From contig CM064429.1 of the NCBI GenBank assembly GCA_032690845.1, positions 13,176,569 through 13,240,568 on the forward strand: 64,000 nucleotides of DNA, written 5' to 3'. Position 1 is the first letter of the stretch; every line of letters begins with the position of its first letter. Position numbers and translations under genes: made by a program. This stretch comes from Eleusine coracana subsp. coracana. Lineage: Eukaryota; Streptophyta; Magnoliopsida; Poales; Poaceae. The notes under the pieces were generated by a model. The model did not search any database. It worked only from the letters and a program-made list of their open reading frames with translations, and was not told where the DNA came from. Shown here piece after piece: positions 50,013-62,600 of this stretch.

Positions 50013-50751
50013 ATGCAGAATCATGCTCATGCTCGTGGCAACCATGTGGCTATTGAGGATGCTCAGGAAGCTCTGGATGTCGTTTTGGGTATGTTCCTTG
50101 TTAATGATAATAATCCAGTCGTGTTATTTGATTCTGGAGCATCGCATTCATTCATATCTGCTACTTATATTCAAAAATATAACCTTCCCATAGCTATGCT
50201 AAAGAATAGAATGATTATTAGTTCCCCTGGGGGAGAGATGAACCTTAATATAAGAGGGGTAGACTTTTCTACAAATCTCATAGTCCTTGAGTCTAAAGGA
50301 ATTGATGTGATCCTTGGCATGGATTGGTTAAGCAAGCATAAGGGACTTATTGATTATGCTAACAAGGCAGTCAAGCTTACAGAGAGTACTGGAAAGGAAT
50401 TGGAGTAGGTGGCTGAACCACTCATCACTAGCAAAGGAGCAACCAATCGCATTGTGTTGAATCAACTTGATGCTACCTCGATTGAAAACATCAGGATTGT
50501 CAATGAGTTCCCCGATGTTTTTCCAGAGGAATTACCAGATATGCCACCAGATCGTGACATCGAGTTTGTTATTGAAATAGTCCCTGGTACTGCTTCTGTT
50601 TTTAAGAGACCCTACAGAATGGCTGCTAATCAATTAGCTGAACTCAAAGAACAACTCCAAGAGTTGTTGGATAAGGGTTATATCCGTCCTAGTGCATCTC
50701 CTTGGGGAGACCCTGTTATCATTGTTCCTAAGAAAGATGGTACTCAAAGGA
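50013..50751 (+). pseudogene. Tekay-C protease and RT N-terminus
   Basis: The protease motif VVLFDSGASHSFIS is intact (Tekay-D has DSRAS). One TAG at 50406-50408 interrupts the frame between protease and RT. RT then runs through MPPDRDIEFVIE and SPWGDPVIIVPKKDGTQRM, where Tekay-D interrupts it at the codon for Met. Confidence 0.85.
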
Positions 50752-53700
50752 TGTCAAACCCAGTTTTAAGGCCAAAACCGAATGCTTCTGTATACGTGCC
50801 CATGATCAAGTTTTCACATATATAGGACAAAAGTGAAGTAACTGTAAATAACTAATGTCATTATTCTTATTATATCATACCATTATTACATAGTCTAGAT
50901 TACATCAAGACATAAAAGAAAGCAGCGGAAGGCTTCATAATGTCACAGGCAGTCCACTGGGAGTCGCATGCCTAGTCGTAGTAGTCCTCATCCACGTAGT
51001 CCATCTCGCCAGTGTCATCTGAGCAGTAGTAATATAGCAACAACATAGGGAAAACTAAAACGCATGAGTACATAAAGTACTCAGCAAGTAGGGGAAAGTA
51101 ATGACATGCAGGATAAAACAAGAACAGGCTTGACACAGGTTTACTGCACTACACATCCTATGACTCAATTATACAAGCATCCTATTTACTAGGTGAAAGT
51201 AGCCCAACAGGCTAACCACCTGTCCAATACTATCGGTTGCCCACTGATAGCAAAGCTATGAGTTACCCACCCATACAAAAACACTACAGGTTACCCACCT
51301 GCAGCTACCACCCAAATCTGGTTACGCACCAGATCCACCCAAGTATCCATCTAATCGTGTGAGGATCTAGGCCGCTCTTGACCGTGACTAAAGTCACCCT
51401 GTTGCCAATACACTACTATAGGTGTGAGGCCAAGAGATCACCACATGGTCTTTCAACGCGCTCCCCAGCTTGCAAAACGTCCACGCTAAGGTTTCACCAC
51501 CGCGGGATTAACCATCCCTACAGAAGCCCCCTCTGGCACTGTGGCAAGAAGTAACCCTTCATCACGTGAGGCCAAAAGTAACCCTCTTGTCCTCCTTCCT
51601 CGAACGCCCGCAAAACTGGGAAGACATCTAATACTAAACCACGCGTACCCATATCAGCCTTGTGCTTTGCGCTGTTTTCCTGGGTGGCCGCTCCACGAAT
51701 TTGGTTTTTATGACCACAAGCAGGTACTACCGCAAACCAAACTGTACATTGCCCGTACCTGTGCATACCCGCACCATCCTCAACATCCTCCTGCTTGGGT
51801 CATCTAAATTGCCCAAATGATAATTAGGTTCAAGTGAATATTAGTCAAGCTTATTATTATTCATTTTTATATGCCAAAGAATTGCACTAGCATGACGTAC
51901 CCAAACTCAACTACCAAGCCAAACCAGGCGATAAGGATAGGATTAATCAATAACTAGTCAACCCTAACATGGGATTCAAATTTAGACAAGTATGCATGAA
52001 AAGTAAACTAGTACCCTTAATAGGTGCAATATGGTCAAGGACACTTGCCTTGTTCTCCCACTAGCTGCTGCTCAAAATCAAGATCCTGGAAATTTTGGTG
52101 CTACTCCGCGTCTAATACCGATAAATACCAGAAAAGTAAAACACAAACAAATAAGGAACAGTACACCAAACATTTCCTAATGACTATGAAATTAGTACTA
52201 AAAGATAGTACGCGTTCCTATGATTCTATGAGCGCAAAAGATAGTCGGAGTTACGGTTGAAAAGTAATGCTAGCTTGAAGTCTTAGGGGCAAAAAGGTAA
52301 AAACAGGTGCTTTTAGAAACCTATTTGTAACTTTATAAAATTATAGGGACTAAAGTGTAAAATATTAGGACTAAAAAGCAATTACTAGAAAGTCTAGGGT
52401 TATTTCTGCAAAATTTTAGGACCTAAACATAATTTATATTAAGTGCAGGGGCCTAAATGTAAAAAGACAGGGTTAAAATATAATTAAAATTAAGCTCATG
52501 GGTGTTTCTATAAAATTCCAAGGCTAAAATAATATTTATGAAAAATTCAAGGGCTAAAATATAAATAACTAAAGGTTCTATAGAAAACTTGATGAGGACA
52601 TCACTCCTATGGATACACAAAACACTCCTCCAACTCTGGACTTGCGAGTTCCAATGACTAGAGCTCGTACACGACGACTAAATTTAGAGGTGAGCTTGTT
52701 CCTACGTTCTTCGCTATATGTTATTTTTGAGAATGGTTTGCTACCTAATGATTATTTTATGATTAGGAACCACGGAGAGGACCAGGAGATGATGGGAGAA
52801 CGAGTTGGGAACGTGGAGGACCAGCAACGGCTTGGAACCCAAAGTGAAGGCCCAATCAAAACCGACTTCGAATCTGTTTCGGGGTCCAGGATCAGTCTGC
52901 AATAAAACGGTCGCCCAGGACGCATACGGACTCGGATTTGGACGTTCTACATATGCACGGGACGATAAGGAGAAGACCTTTCCAATGCCGCCGGCCTCAT
53001 GTCAAAATTCATCAGGAGTCATCAGGAATTTTTGAAACAAGAGAGGGTCCAGAATCTGTGTCGGTGCTGCGTCGCCTATTTTTGGCCTTTGGGCTTTATA
53101 TCTACTTGAGCCCAATTATGGGCGCATCCAGAGGGTCTTGCATGACCCTAGGGTCTTCATATACAGCCTCCTCTGCACCATTAGGGTTCGAGTTTTGCTT
53201 AGATCAATTCTGTTCATCGGTTTGTGAGACCCCAACTTCGTGAGTTTAATCATACATCTGCAATTGTGTTGCATTCTTCGTTGTTCTTGCTTATGTTCTT
53301 GATTCGCAGGCAGGGATTAGCCTTCTCGGCGAGGTCAATCGTCCTTGGACGGTTGATAACCAGAGGAGACATCGTGCTGCGATTGCGGGGTTTAGAACGT
53401 GCTGTTCTGAAGCCGGATCGATTTCTGTGTCGCCTCCGACCAAATCAACTTACCAAGAACCTTTCGGAAGATCGGGAACCCTTGTTCACATCAAAACTAG
53501 GGTGAAAAATCTAACAAAGAAAAAACAGAGGGACCTAACTACAAAATGGGCATTATCCTAGAATTAATTGATTTAAATTAAATCCTTAAAATCGTGGACT
53601 GGGTCCATGGGGTCCATGGACCAGCCTTTACCAGAGGTCTACTAGTCCACCGTGCACCAAAAATAACCCTTCGGGGTCCTTCTAATTAGAGCCGTGCAAA

Positions 53701-54770
53701 AAGAGATGGAGGGCGGAGGGGACTCCGGTGAGTCTGGGCGATGGTCGGCTGCCCTGTATGTAACGACGCCATGGGCGGCTCGCAGGAGTCAACGGAGGAG
53801 GAGCTACGGTCGGTGAAACTCGATGGCGCATGGCCCAAAACAATGCGGAGGGAAAGAGGGTTCTTACCCAGGTGTCGCGCGGGGTCAGGGAGGGTCGAGG
53901 CGGTTCGACGACGTGGAGGTGGCAGCGCGTCGGCTTCGGAGGTCGCCGGAGACGGCTCCTGGGTCGAGGAATAGACAGGAGAGCGAGGGGAGGAAGTGGC
54001 GGGGCAGTGCGATGCCAAGTGGTTCGATTTATAGGGGTCGGGGAGAGGGGAGACGAGCGGGCAAGCTTGGTGGACCATCAATGGCGAGGTGGTGCCATTG
54101 ATGCGCGTGAGTGCGCAGTTAAAGCTGCTGAGAGCGAGGGGGTGGGGAGGGGAAGCGGGGAGGTCATGCTGCGAGTTCGTGTGCCTGTTTTGGGAGCCGA
54201 CGAGGCGGGACACGGAGCGATGATGAGATCGGCAGTTTTTGGAGGTGGCGGCGTTCGAGCGTCTAGAGGAAAACGAAGGGGAGGCAGAAGCTGGGATGGT
54301 GAGCGAGTGGGCTGCGCGGGCAAGCTGGGCCAAGGGCGCTGCGCTGGACCGTGGCAGGCTACACGAGCTGGGCCGGCGAGCGGGACTGGGTGGCGGGGCT
54401 GGCAGGTTGGCCTGGTAGGCCGAAAAGAAAAGGAGGGGGAGAGAGTGGACCGCGATAGGGGCAAAAGAAAAGAGAGGGAGGTGGGCTTTGGTTAGGGTTT
54501 TGGCCTAGGAGGCTAGGTAAGTTTTTCTTTCTCATTTTCTGATTTTAACTTCTAAATTAATTCTAACACGATTTCTAATCGAATTTTTAAAACAATTTAG
54601 CACCCAAATTAAACACCTACTGCAAATCTACTTCAGCATGAATGCAACAAACACAAAATAATTTAATTACTTAATTTAATAAATCAAGAAAATAATCTTT
54701 GTCGCTACATAAAAATATTGACACCCTAATTAAATTAGGAAAAATTAATAATGAAAAATAGGGTGTTACA
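50752..54770 (-). repeat. Tekay-D 3' LTR, interrupted by a solo LTR
   Basis: Own sequence is 50752-52589 and 53499-54770, about 3.1 kb. Compared with the 5' LTR it lacks about 80 bp at 51384-51388, between two copies of GTGAC. Confidence 0.88.
52590..53493 (+). mobile_element. Solo CRM-like LTR, TSD AAACT
   Basis: 904 bp, TGATGAGGACATC...TTCACATCA, plus orientation, flanked by AAACT at 52585-52589 and 53494-53498. The undisturbed site is seen in the 5' LTR near 61560. Its LTR frame (52609-52905) is open with VPMTRARTRRLNLEVS. Confidence 0.94.
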
Positions 54771-54785
54771 AACCTACCCCCCTTA
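54771..54785 (-). other. Tekay-D polypurine tract
   Basis: TAAGGGGGGTAGGTT on the minus strand, directly before TGTAACACCC. Confidence 0.8.
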
Positions 54786-54857
54786 GGATGAATCTCGCCC
54801 TCGAGATTTCGGCTGGTCAGAGAAGAAGTCCGAAAAATCTGCCTTGAGCTGGTCTTC

Positions 54858-56238
54858 TTACTCCCAAGTGGCTTCTTCTTCCGAATGATTGCTCCATTGC
54901 ACTTTGCACATATGGTACTTCTTGTTTCTTGTGACTCTCTCTGATATTTCTAGAATCTTGACGGGATACTCTTGATATGTAAGATCCTCTCCAATATCAA
55001 ACTGTGAGACGTGGAAAACATCATGCACATCCGATAACTGTGGTGGCAGTTCCAACCGATAAGCAACTTCACCTCTTTTCTCTATGATCTTGAATGGACC
55101 AATGTACCTCGATGCAAGTTTTCCTCTGACCTTGAATCGACAAAGTCCTCTCATGGGAGATACTTTGAGATAGACATAATCACCAACTTCAAAGCTCAAG
55201 TCTCTCCTTCTATGGTCAGCATAGCTCTTCTGTCTAGACTGTGCAAGCTTCAAATTCTCTCTAACAATATGAACTTGCCTTTCAGCTTCCCTGAGAATCT
55301 CTGGCCCAAAGACTTGATTCTCACCAGTCTTATTCCAGAACAAAGGAGTTCAACATTTATGTCCGTATAAGAACTCAAATGGAGACATCTTTAAACTTTC
55401 CTGATAGCTGTTGTTGTAGGAGAACTCTGCATATGGCAAACATTTTTCCCAACTCTTGCTGTCTTTTAGTGCACAAGCTCTCAACATATCCTCAAGAATT
55501 TGGTTCACTCTTTCCGTCTGTCCATCTTTTTGGGGATGATAGGCTGAACTAAAATTCAGCCTTGTATCCATGCACTCATGTAACTTTTCCCAAAACTTTG
55601 AGGTGAATTGAGTTCCTCTATCGGATACTGTCTTCTTTGGTATTCCATGCAAGCATACTATCCTAGAAATATACAATTCTGCAAGCTTTGCTCCTGTGTA
55701 TGTGGTCTTGACTGGAATGAAATGAGCAACCTTGGTCAAGCGATCCACGATAACCCATATGGAATCATAACCAGCTTGTGTCTTAGGTAATCCCAGAATG
55801 AAATCCATGCAAATTTCTTCCCATTTCCACTCTTGTATCTTCAAGGGTTGCAAGAGTCCTGCAGGCCTTTGCCGTTCTGCCTTGACTCGTTGACATATGT
55901 CACAGAGTGCAACATGTTCACCTACAGCTCTCTTCATTCCGTACCACCAGTATCGACTCTTAAGGTCATGATACATCTTGGTACTTCCTAGGTGAATGGA
56001 GTAAGCTGAATCATGGGCTTCTCTTAATATGAACTCCTTGATCTCTTTTGATATCAGGCACACCCAACCTTTTCTTATACCATAAGGCTACTTGATTATC
56101 CACTGTGAAACCTGGAGCTTTGTCCTTCTCAATTAGTTGCTTGATTTCTTGGATCTTAGCATCTTCAAGCTGTCCTTTATGACTGTCATGCTCCAGAGTT
56201 GAGTCAACTTCCATTGTAATGACTTCTGTGCTGGATAC
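54858..56238 (-). pseudogene. Tekay-D integrase with chromodomain
   Basis: The segment has an H2C2 zinc region (REAHDSAYSIH ... CDICQ) and a complete catalytic core (ICMDFILG, VSDRGTQF, DGQTERVN). Then follows a C-terminal domain (YVYLKVSPMRGLCRFKVRGK) and a chromodomain at the end (YPVKILEISERVTRNKKYHM ... EEEATWE), which in chromoviruses guides insertion towards particular chromatin. Breaks: an in-frame TAG at 56239 where Tekay-C has Trp, a frameshift near 56050, TGA at 55347-55349 (expected Arg codon CGA), and a stop right after ATWE, earlier than usual. Confidence 0.87.
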
Positions 56239-58128
56239 CTATCCCAGCTTAAGCTTCTGAAATTCTTCACAGAATTCAGGTTGCAACTCTCGTGTTAATA
56301 ACATGTTGAGATAAGACCTTCTACTTAATGCATCTGCTACAACAATTGCTTTGCCTGGATGGTAGTTGATTCCTAGATCATAATCTTTGATGAGTTCCAA
56401 GCATCTTCGTTGCCTGAGGTTTAAATCTGGCTGGGTGAATATATACTTCAAACTCTTGTGGTCTGAATATATCTCACACCTTTTGCCAATGATATAATAT
56501 CTCCAGATCTTCAGAGCATGAACCACTGCTGCTAACTCCAAGTCATGGGTGGGATATTTCTCCTCATGTTTCCTCAATTGCCTTGGAGCATAGGCGACAA
56601 CATGGCCTTCTTGCATGAGCACACATCCCAAACCTTGCCCTAAAGCATCACAATAGATTGAGAATGACTTCTCCATGTTAGGCATGGTTAGGACAGGTGC
56701 CGTGGTAAGTCTTTTCTTCAATTCTTGGAAGCTGGCTTCACGTTTCGGTGTCCACTCGAAAGTCTTTCCTTGTTCTAGCAGCTCAGTCATGGGCTTGGCT
56801 ATCTTGGAGAATCCCTCAATGAATCTTCTATAATATCCTGCTAGTCCGAGGAAACTTCTGATGTCTATAACACTCCGGGGTGTATTCCAACTCAACACAT
56901 CTTTAACCTTGCTAGGGTCCACAGACACTCCTCCTTTAGAGATAATATGACCAAGAAATGAGACTTCCTTCAACCAGAAATCACATTTACTAAGCTTGGC
57001 ATATAGTTGATTCTCTCTTAGCTTTTGTAGTACCAGACGAAGATGTTCTTCATGTTCCTCCTCATTCTTTGAGAATATAAGGATGTCATCAATGAACACC
57101 ACAACAAACCTGTCCAAATACTCCATGAAAACTTTGTTCATTAGATACATGAAGTAGGCAGGAGCATTGGTCAATCCAAATGACATAAGCGTATACTCAT
57201 ATAAGCCATATCGAGTGATGAAAGCAGTCTTAGGTATGTCAGTTGCCCTGATCTTTAATTGATGATATCCAGATTGGAGGTCAATCTTGGAGAAAAGACA
57301 AGCTCCTTTCAGCTGACCAAACAAGTCATCAGTCCTAGGTAAAGGATACTTGTTCTTTATGGTGACCTCGTTGAGAGAACGGTAGTCAACACACATCCTC
57401 TGAGTACCATCCTTCTTCGGAACAAAGATAACAGGGGCTCCCCAAGGAGATGCACTAGGACGAATATAACCCTTATCCAACAACTCTTGGAGTTGTTCTT
57501 TGAGTTCAGCTAATTGGTTAGCAGCCATTCTATAGGGTCTCTTAAAAATAGGAGCAGTACCAGGGACTAATTCAATAACAAACTCGATGTCACGGTCGGG
57601 TGGCATACCTGGTAATTCCTCTGGAAAAACATCGGGGAACTCATTGACAATCCTGATGTCTTTAATCGAGGTAGCATCAAGTTGATTCAATACAATGCGA
57701 TTGGTTGCTCCTTTGCTAGTAATGAGTGGTTCGGCCATATACTCCAATTCCTTTCCAGTACTGTCTATAAGCTTGACTACCTTCTTAGCACAATCAATAA
57801 GTCCCTTATACTTGCTTAGCCAATCCTTGCCAAGGATCACATCAATTCCCTTAGAATCAAGGACTATGAGATTTGCAGAAAAATCTACGCCCCTTATATT
57901 AAGGTTCACCTTAGGACAGACATGCTTTGCATTCATCTCTCCACCAGGGGAACTAACAATCATTCTATTCTTTAGCATAGCTATGGGAAGATTATGTTTT
58001 TGAACATAAGTAACAGATATGAATGAATGCGATGCTCTAGAATCAAATAACACGACTGCATTATTATCATTAACAAGGAACATACCCAGAACGACATCCG
58101 GAGCTTCCTGAGCATCCTCAATAGCCAC
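56239..58128 (-). CDS. Tekay-D protease, RT and RNase H
   Basis: 629 residues are open, continuing the gag frame. Protease: VVLFDSRASHSFIS near residues 25-38, with Arg replacing Gly of the DSGAS motif. RT spans about residues 190-400, with VPKKDGTQRMCVDYRSLNEV and the active site VFIDDILIFSK. RNase H covers about 455-590 (SIYCDALGQGLGCVLMQEG, where Ala replaces Ser; EIYSDHKSLKYIFTQ). The ATG at 58128 is probably not the true start, since gag is in the same frame upstream with stops at 58234 and 58333. The Gly-to-Arg change likely kills the protease. Confidence 0.87.
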   Translation of the reverse strand: MAIEDAQEAPDVVLGMFLVNDNNAVVLFDSRASHSFISVTYVQKHNLPIAMLKNRMIVSSPGGEMNAKHVCPKVNLNIRGVDFSANLIVLDSKGIDVILGKDWLSKYKGLIDCAKKVVKLIDSTGKELEYMAEPLITSKGATNRIVLNQLDATSIKDIRIVNEFPDVFPEELPGMPPDRDIEFVIELVPGTAPIFKRPYRMAANQLAELKEQLQELLDKGYIRPSASPWGAPVIFVPKKDGTQRMCVDYRSLNEVTIKNKYPLPRTDDLFGQLKGACLFSKIDLQSGYHQLKIRATDIPKTAFITRYGLYEYTLMSFGLTNAPAYFMYLMNKVFMEYLDRFVVVFIDDILIFSKNEEEHEEHLRLVLQKLRENQLYAKLSKCDFWLKEVSFLGHIISKGGVSVDPSKVKDVLSWNTPRSVIDIRSFLGLAGYYRRFIEGFSKIAKPMTELLEQGKTFEWTPKREASFQELKKRLTTAPVLTMPNMEKSFSIYCDALGQGLGCVLMQEGHVVAYAPRQLRKHEEKYPTHDLELAAVVHALKIWRYYIIGKRCEIYSDHKSLKYIFTQPDLNLRQRRCLELIKDYDLGINYHPGKAIVVADALSRRSYLNMLLTRELQPEFCEEFQKLKLG

Positions 58129-58236
58129 ATGATTGACATGAGCATGATTCTGCCTTGCTGCAGTTGGTGCAGAATTAGCATTGCGGCTTGGATTGGAGTT
58201 TACACCCTGAGATGGAGTCTAATTTGTGCGCTTCTA

Positions 58237-59211
58237 GGGACACATGTTAGCAAAGTGCCCCGTCTGACCACAGTGGAAACATGCACCATTTCTACCGGTG
58301 TTCCGAGCAGGAGTCACCCTCTGAGGGGTTAGCTAAGCAGTACGAGGCGTCTGAAAGTTGGGACGCTGGATCTGACACTGAGGAGTACTGAAACCTTGAC
58401 CAGTGGGTTGAGACCTCTGCTGGCCACTCTGCTGTCCAGGGCGGAAAGAAGGTCCAGATGATGAAGAACCCAAGCGAGGCCTGGAGCTACTTCCTTGCTG
58501 ACCCTGGCGTACCATCTTGCGCTTGCGATCAATAATTCCTCTTCTGTTATCCAGCACAAGAGCTTTGTCCACCAAATCTTGGAAGTTGGCAAAATCCCGA
58601 GCTTCCAGAGAATAAGCAAGACCATCATTCAAGCCATTGACAAAACAATATTGCTTCTTCTCATCTGTGTTCCCCTCGTTAGGAGCATAGCGAGAAAGCT
58701 GGGTGAAACGAGTGGCGTACTCACTCACAGACATAGAACCTTGCTTCAAGTCTTGGAATTCCTTCTTCTTGAGTTTCATCACACCCAGAGGCACATGGTG
58801 TGATCAAAAACTGTTCCTGAGCTCTTGCCAGTTAATACTTTTTGGCTCCTCATGAGCCTCCACATAGGCATCCCACCAATCAGCAGCAGGACCCTCAAGC
58901 TGGTGAGAAGCAAAGAGAACCTTCTCATGATTGTTGCATTGCACCACCTGCAACATCTTCTCGATTGTCTTTAGCCAGTCATCATCGTCCATGGGTTCCA
59001 CAGAATGAGAGAACGTGGGAGGCTTGGTCCTCTGAAATTCTCCAAGCTTGTCTCTAGGTGGTGGAGGTGGCTGATTATGACCCTATTGCATTTGCATAAT
59101 GTTCTGCTGCATAGGGTGAAGAAGCTGAGTCTGCATAGCAAGAATCTGCTCCAGAGTTGGAGGAGGAGGTGGTGGTGGCAGATCGTCATTGTTGCACCTA
59201 GTGTTCACCAT
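58237..59211 (-). pseudogene. Tekay-D gag
   Basis: The start is at 59211 (MVNTRCNNDD, Pro-rich). It continues through WLKTIEKMLQVVQCNNHEKV and LEGPAADWWDAYVEAHEE to a CCHC knuckle (CFHCGQTGHFANMC, 58240-58281). In-frame stops lie near 59093, 58802, 58333 and 58234; at 59093 and 58802 they sit where CAG or CGA is expected. The whole gag-pol therefore looks like one frame with a small set of mostly C-to-T stops. Confidence 0.85.
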
Positions 59212-59624
59212 CTGATGAGAATTCTGATAAGATCAATAAAGATTTGGATGGATTGGAATATGATAGATTTCTCAATATTAACCCCAGTCTTAAGTTCTAA
59301 AAATAAATAATAATTTTTGAAAAACAAATCTTTCACTCAAGCAAAGATCCAAATGAAACATGGTACACCACACCAAAACATAGCAGATAGACTCGATAGA
59401 GCTAAACAAAACTAACGAACTTATAACTCTATAAGGGAAGACCTTAGAAAATAGATCATACCATCTATCGAGTTTTGGAAAAAATATTTAATAGAAATAG
59501 AGGAAAGAAAAGAAAGCCAATGGAAGGGATAAGTAAGCAAGAGATTGTAGTTGATAACAAAATAGTTTTGTTAAAAACTTTAAAACGGCCATTTCTAACT
59601 AGGCTTGCGTCCTACGGTCGACAT
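59212..59624 (-). other. Tekay-D 5' leader
   Basis: AT-rich leader collinear with 48562-48960. No gene. Confidence 0.6.
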
Positions 59625-59637
59625 GGCTCTGATACCA
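59625..59637 (-). other. Tekay-D primer binding site (initiator-Met)
   Basis: TGGTATCAGAGCC on the minus strand, an exact initiator-Met PBS, three bases from the LTR. Confidence 0.9.
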
Positions 59638-59640
59638 CTC

Positions 59641-62600
59641 TATCACACCCAGTTTTAAGGCCAAAACCAAATGCTTCTGTATACGTGCCCAGGATCAAGT
59701 TTTCACATATACAGAACAAAGTGAAGTAGCAGTAAATAACCAATGTCATTATTATTATTATATCATACCGTTATTACATAGTCTGGATTACATCAAGACA
59801 TAAAAGAAAGCAGCGGAAGGCTCCATAATGCCACACGCAATCCACTGGGGGTCGCACGCCTAGTCGTAGTAGTCCTCATCCACGTAGTCCATCTCGCCAG
59901 CGTCGTCTAAGCAGCAGTAATATAGCAACAACACAGGGAAAACTAAAACACGTGAGTACATAAAGTACTCAGCAAGTGGGGGAAAGTAATGACATGCAGG
60001 GTAAAACAAGAATAGGCTTGACACAGGTTTACTGCACTACACATCCTATGACTCAATTATACAAGCATCCTATTTACTAGGTGAAAGTAGCCCAACGTGT
60101 TAACCACCTGTCCAATACTATCGATTGCCCACCGATAGCAAAGCTATGAGTTATCCACCCATACGAACACACTACAGGTTACCCACCTGCAGCTACCACC
60201 CAAATCTGGTTACCCACCAGATCCACCCAAGTATCCATCTAATCATGTAAGGATCTAGACCACTCTTGACCGTGACCACGACTGTTATAATAGTTTTACA
60301 CTCTACAGAGGTTGCACAACTTTACCCACAGATTGGTGATTCCATCACTATTCAGTGACTAAAGTCTCCCTGTTGCCAGTACACTACCGTAGGTGTGAGG
60401 CCAAGAGATCACCACATGGTCTTTCAAAGCGCTCCCCAGCTTGCAAAATGTCCACGCTAAGGTTTCACCGCCGTGGGATTAACCATCCCTACAGAAGCCC
60501 CCTTTGTCGCTGTGGCTAGAAGTAACCCTTCATCACCTGAGGCCGAAAGTAACCCTCTCGTCCTCCTTCCTCGAACGCCCGCAAAATTGAGAAGACATCT
60601 AATACTAAACCACGCCTACCCATATCAGCCTTGTGCTTTGCGCTATTTTCCTAGGTGGTCGCTCCACGAATTTGGTTTTTATGACCACAAGCAGGTACTA
60701 CCGCAAACCAAACTATACATTGCCCGTACCTGTGCATACCCGCACCATCCTCAACATCCTCCTGCTTGGGTCATCTAAATTACCCAAATGATAATTAGGT
60801 TCAAGTGAATATTAGTCAAGCTTATTATTATTCATTTTTATACCCCAAAGAATTGCACTAGCATGACATACCCAAACTCAACTACCATGCCAAACCAAGC
60901 GACACGGATAGGATTAATCAATAACTCATCAACCCTAACATGGGATTCAAATTTAGACAAGCATGCATGAAAAGTAAACTAGTACCCTTAATAGGTGTAA
61001 TATGGTCAAGGACACTTGCCTTGTTCTCCCACTAGCTGCTGTCCAAAATCAAGATCCTGGAAGTTCTGGTGCTGCTCCTCATCTAATACCGATAAATACC
61101 AGAAAAGTAAAACACAAACAAATAAGGAACAGTACACCAAACATTTCCTAATGACTATGAAAATAGTACTAAAACATAGTACGCGTTCCTACGATTCCGT
61201 GAGCAGAAAAATCACCTTAAGTCGGAGTTACGGTTGAAAACTAATGCTAGCTTGAAGTCTTAGGGGCAAAAAGGTAAAAACATGAGCTTTTAGGGACCTA
61301 TTTGTAACTTGATAAAATTACAGGGACTAAAGTGTAAAATATTAGGACTAAAAAGTAATTACTAGAAAGTCTAGGGTTGTTTCTGCAAAATTTTAGGACC
61401 CAAACATAATTTATATTAAGTGTTGGGGCCTAAGTGTAAAAAGACATGGTTAAAATATAATTAAAATTAAGCTCACGGGTGTTTCTATAAAATTCCAGGC
61501 TAAAATAATATTCATGAAAAATTCAAGGGCTAAAATATAAATAACTAAAGGTTCTATAGAAAACTAGGGTGAAAAATCTAATAAAGACAGAACAGAGGGA
61601 CCTAACTACAAAATGGGCATTATCCTGGAATTAATTGATTTAAATTAAAATCTTAAAATCATGGACAGGGTCCATGGGGTCCATGGACCAGCATTGACCA
61701 GAGGTCTACTGGTCCACCGTGCACAGAAAATAACCCTTCGGGGTCCTTCTAATTAGAGCCGTGCAAAAAGAGATGGAGGGCGGAGGGGACTCCGGTGAGT
61801 CTGGCGGCAGCTGGCTGCCCTATATGCAACGACGCCATGGGCGGCTCATCGGAGTCAATGGGGGAGGAGCTACGGTCGGCCAAACTCGATGGTGCATGGT
61901 CCAAAACGATGCGAAGGGAAAGAGGGTTCTTACCTAGGCGTCGCGCGGGGTCGGGGAGGGTCGAGGCGGTTTGGCGACGTGGAGGTGGTGGCGGGTCGGC
62001 TTCGGAGATCATCGGAGATGGCTCCTAGGTCAGGGAATGGATAGGAGAGCGAGGGGAGGAAGTGGCGGGGTAGTGTAATGCCGAGGGGTTCGATTTATAG
62101 GGGTCGGGGAGAGGGGAGACGAGCAGGCGAGCTCGGTGGACCATCAATGGTGAGGTGGTGTCATTGATGCGCATGAGTACGCGGTTAAAGCTGCTGAGGG
62201 CCAGGGGGTGGGGAGGGGAAGCGGGGAGGTCACGCTGCGAGCTCGTGCACCGGTTTTGGGAGTCGAGGAGGCGGGACACAGAGCGACGACGGCATTGACA
62301 GTTTCTAGAGGTGGCGGTGTTCAAGCGTCTAGAGGAAAACAAAGGGGAGGTAGAAGTTGGGCTGGTGAGCGAGTGGGCTGTGCAGTGCAAGCTGGGCCGA
62401 GGGCACTGCACTGGGCCATGGCAGGCTGCACGAGCTGGGCCGACGAGCGGGACTGGGTGGCGGGGCTGGCGGGTTGGCCTGGCAGGCCGAAAAGAAAAGG
62501 AGGGGGAGAGAGTGGGCCGCGGTGGGGGAAAAAGAAAAGAGAGGGAGGTGGGCTTTGGTTAGGGTTTCGGCCCAGGAGGCCAGGTAAATTTTTCTTTCTC

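Noticed and set aside
53686..54495. Overlapping open frames on both strands, up to 221 codons
   Set aside because: They lie in a GC-rich LTR block where stops are rare; both strands are open, no domain is recognisable, and the frames are not kept in Tekay-C.
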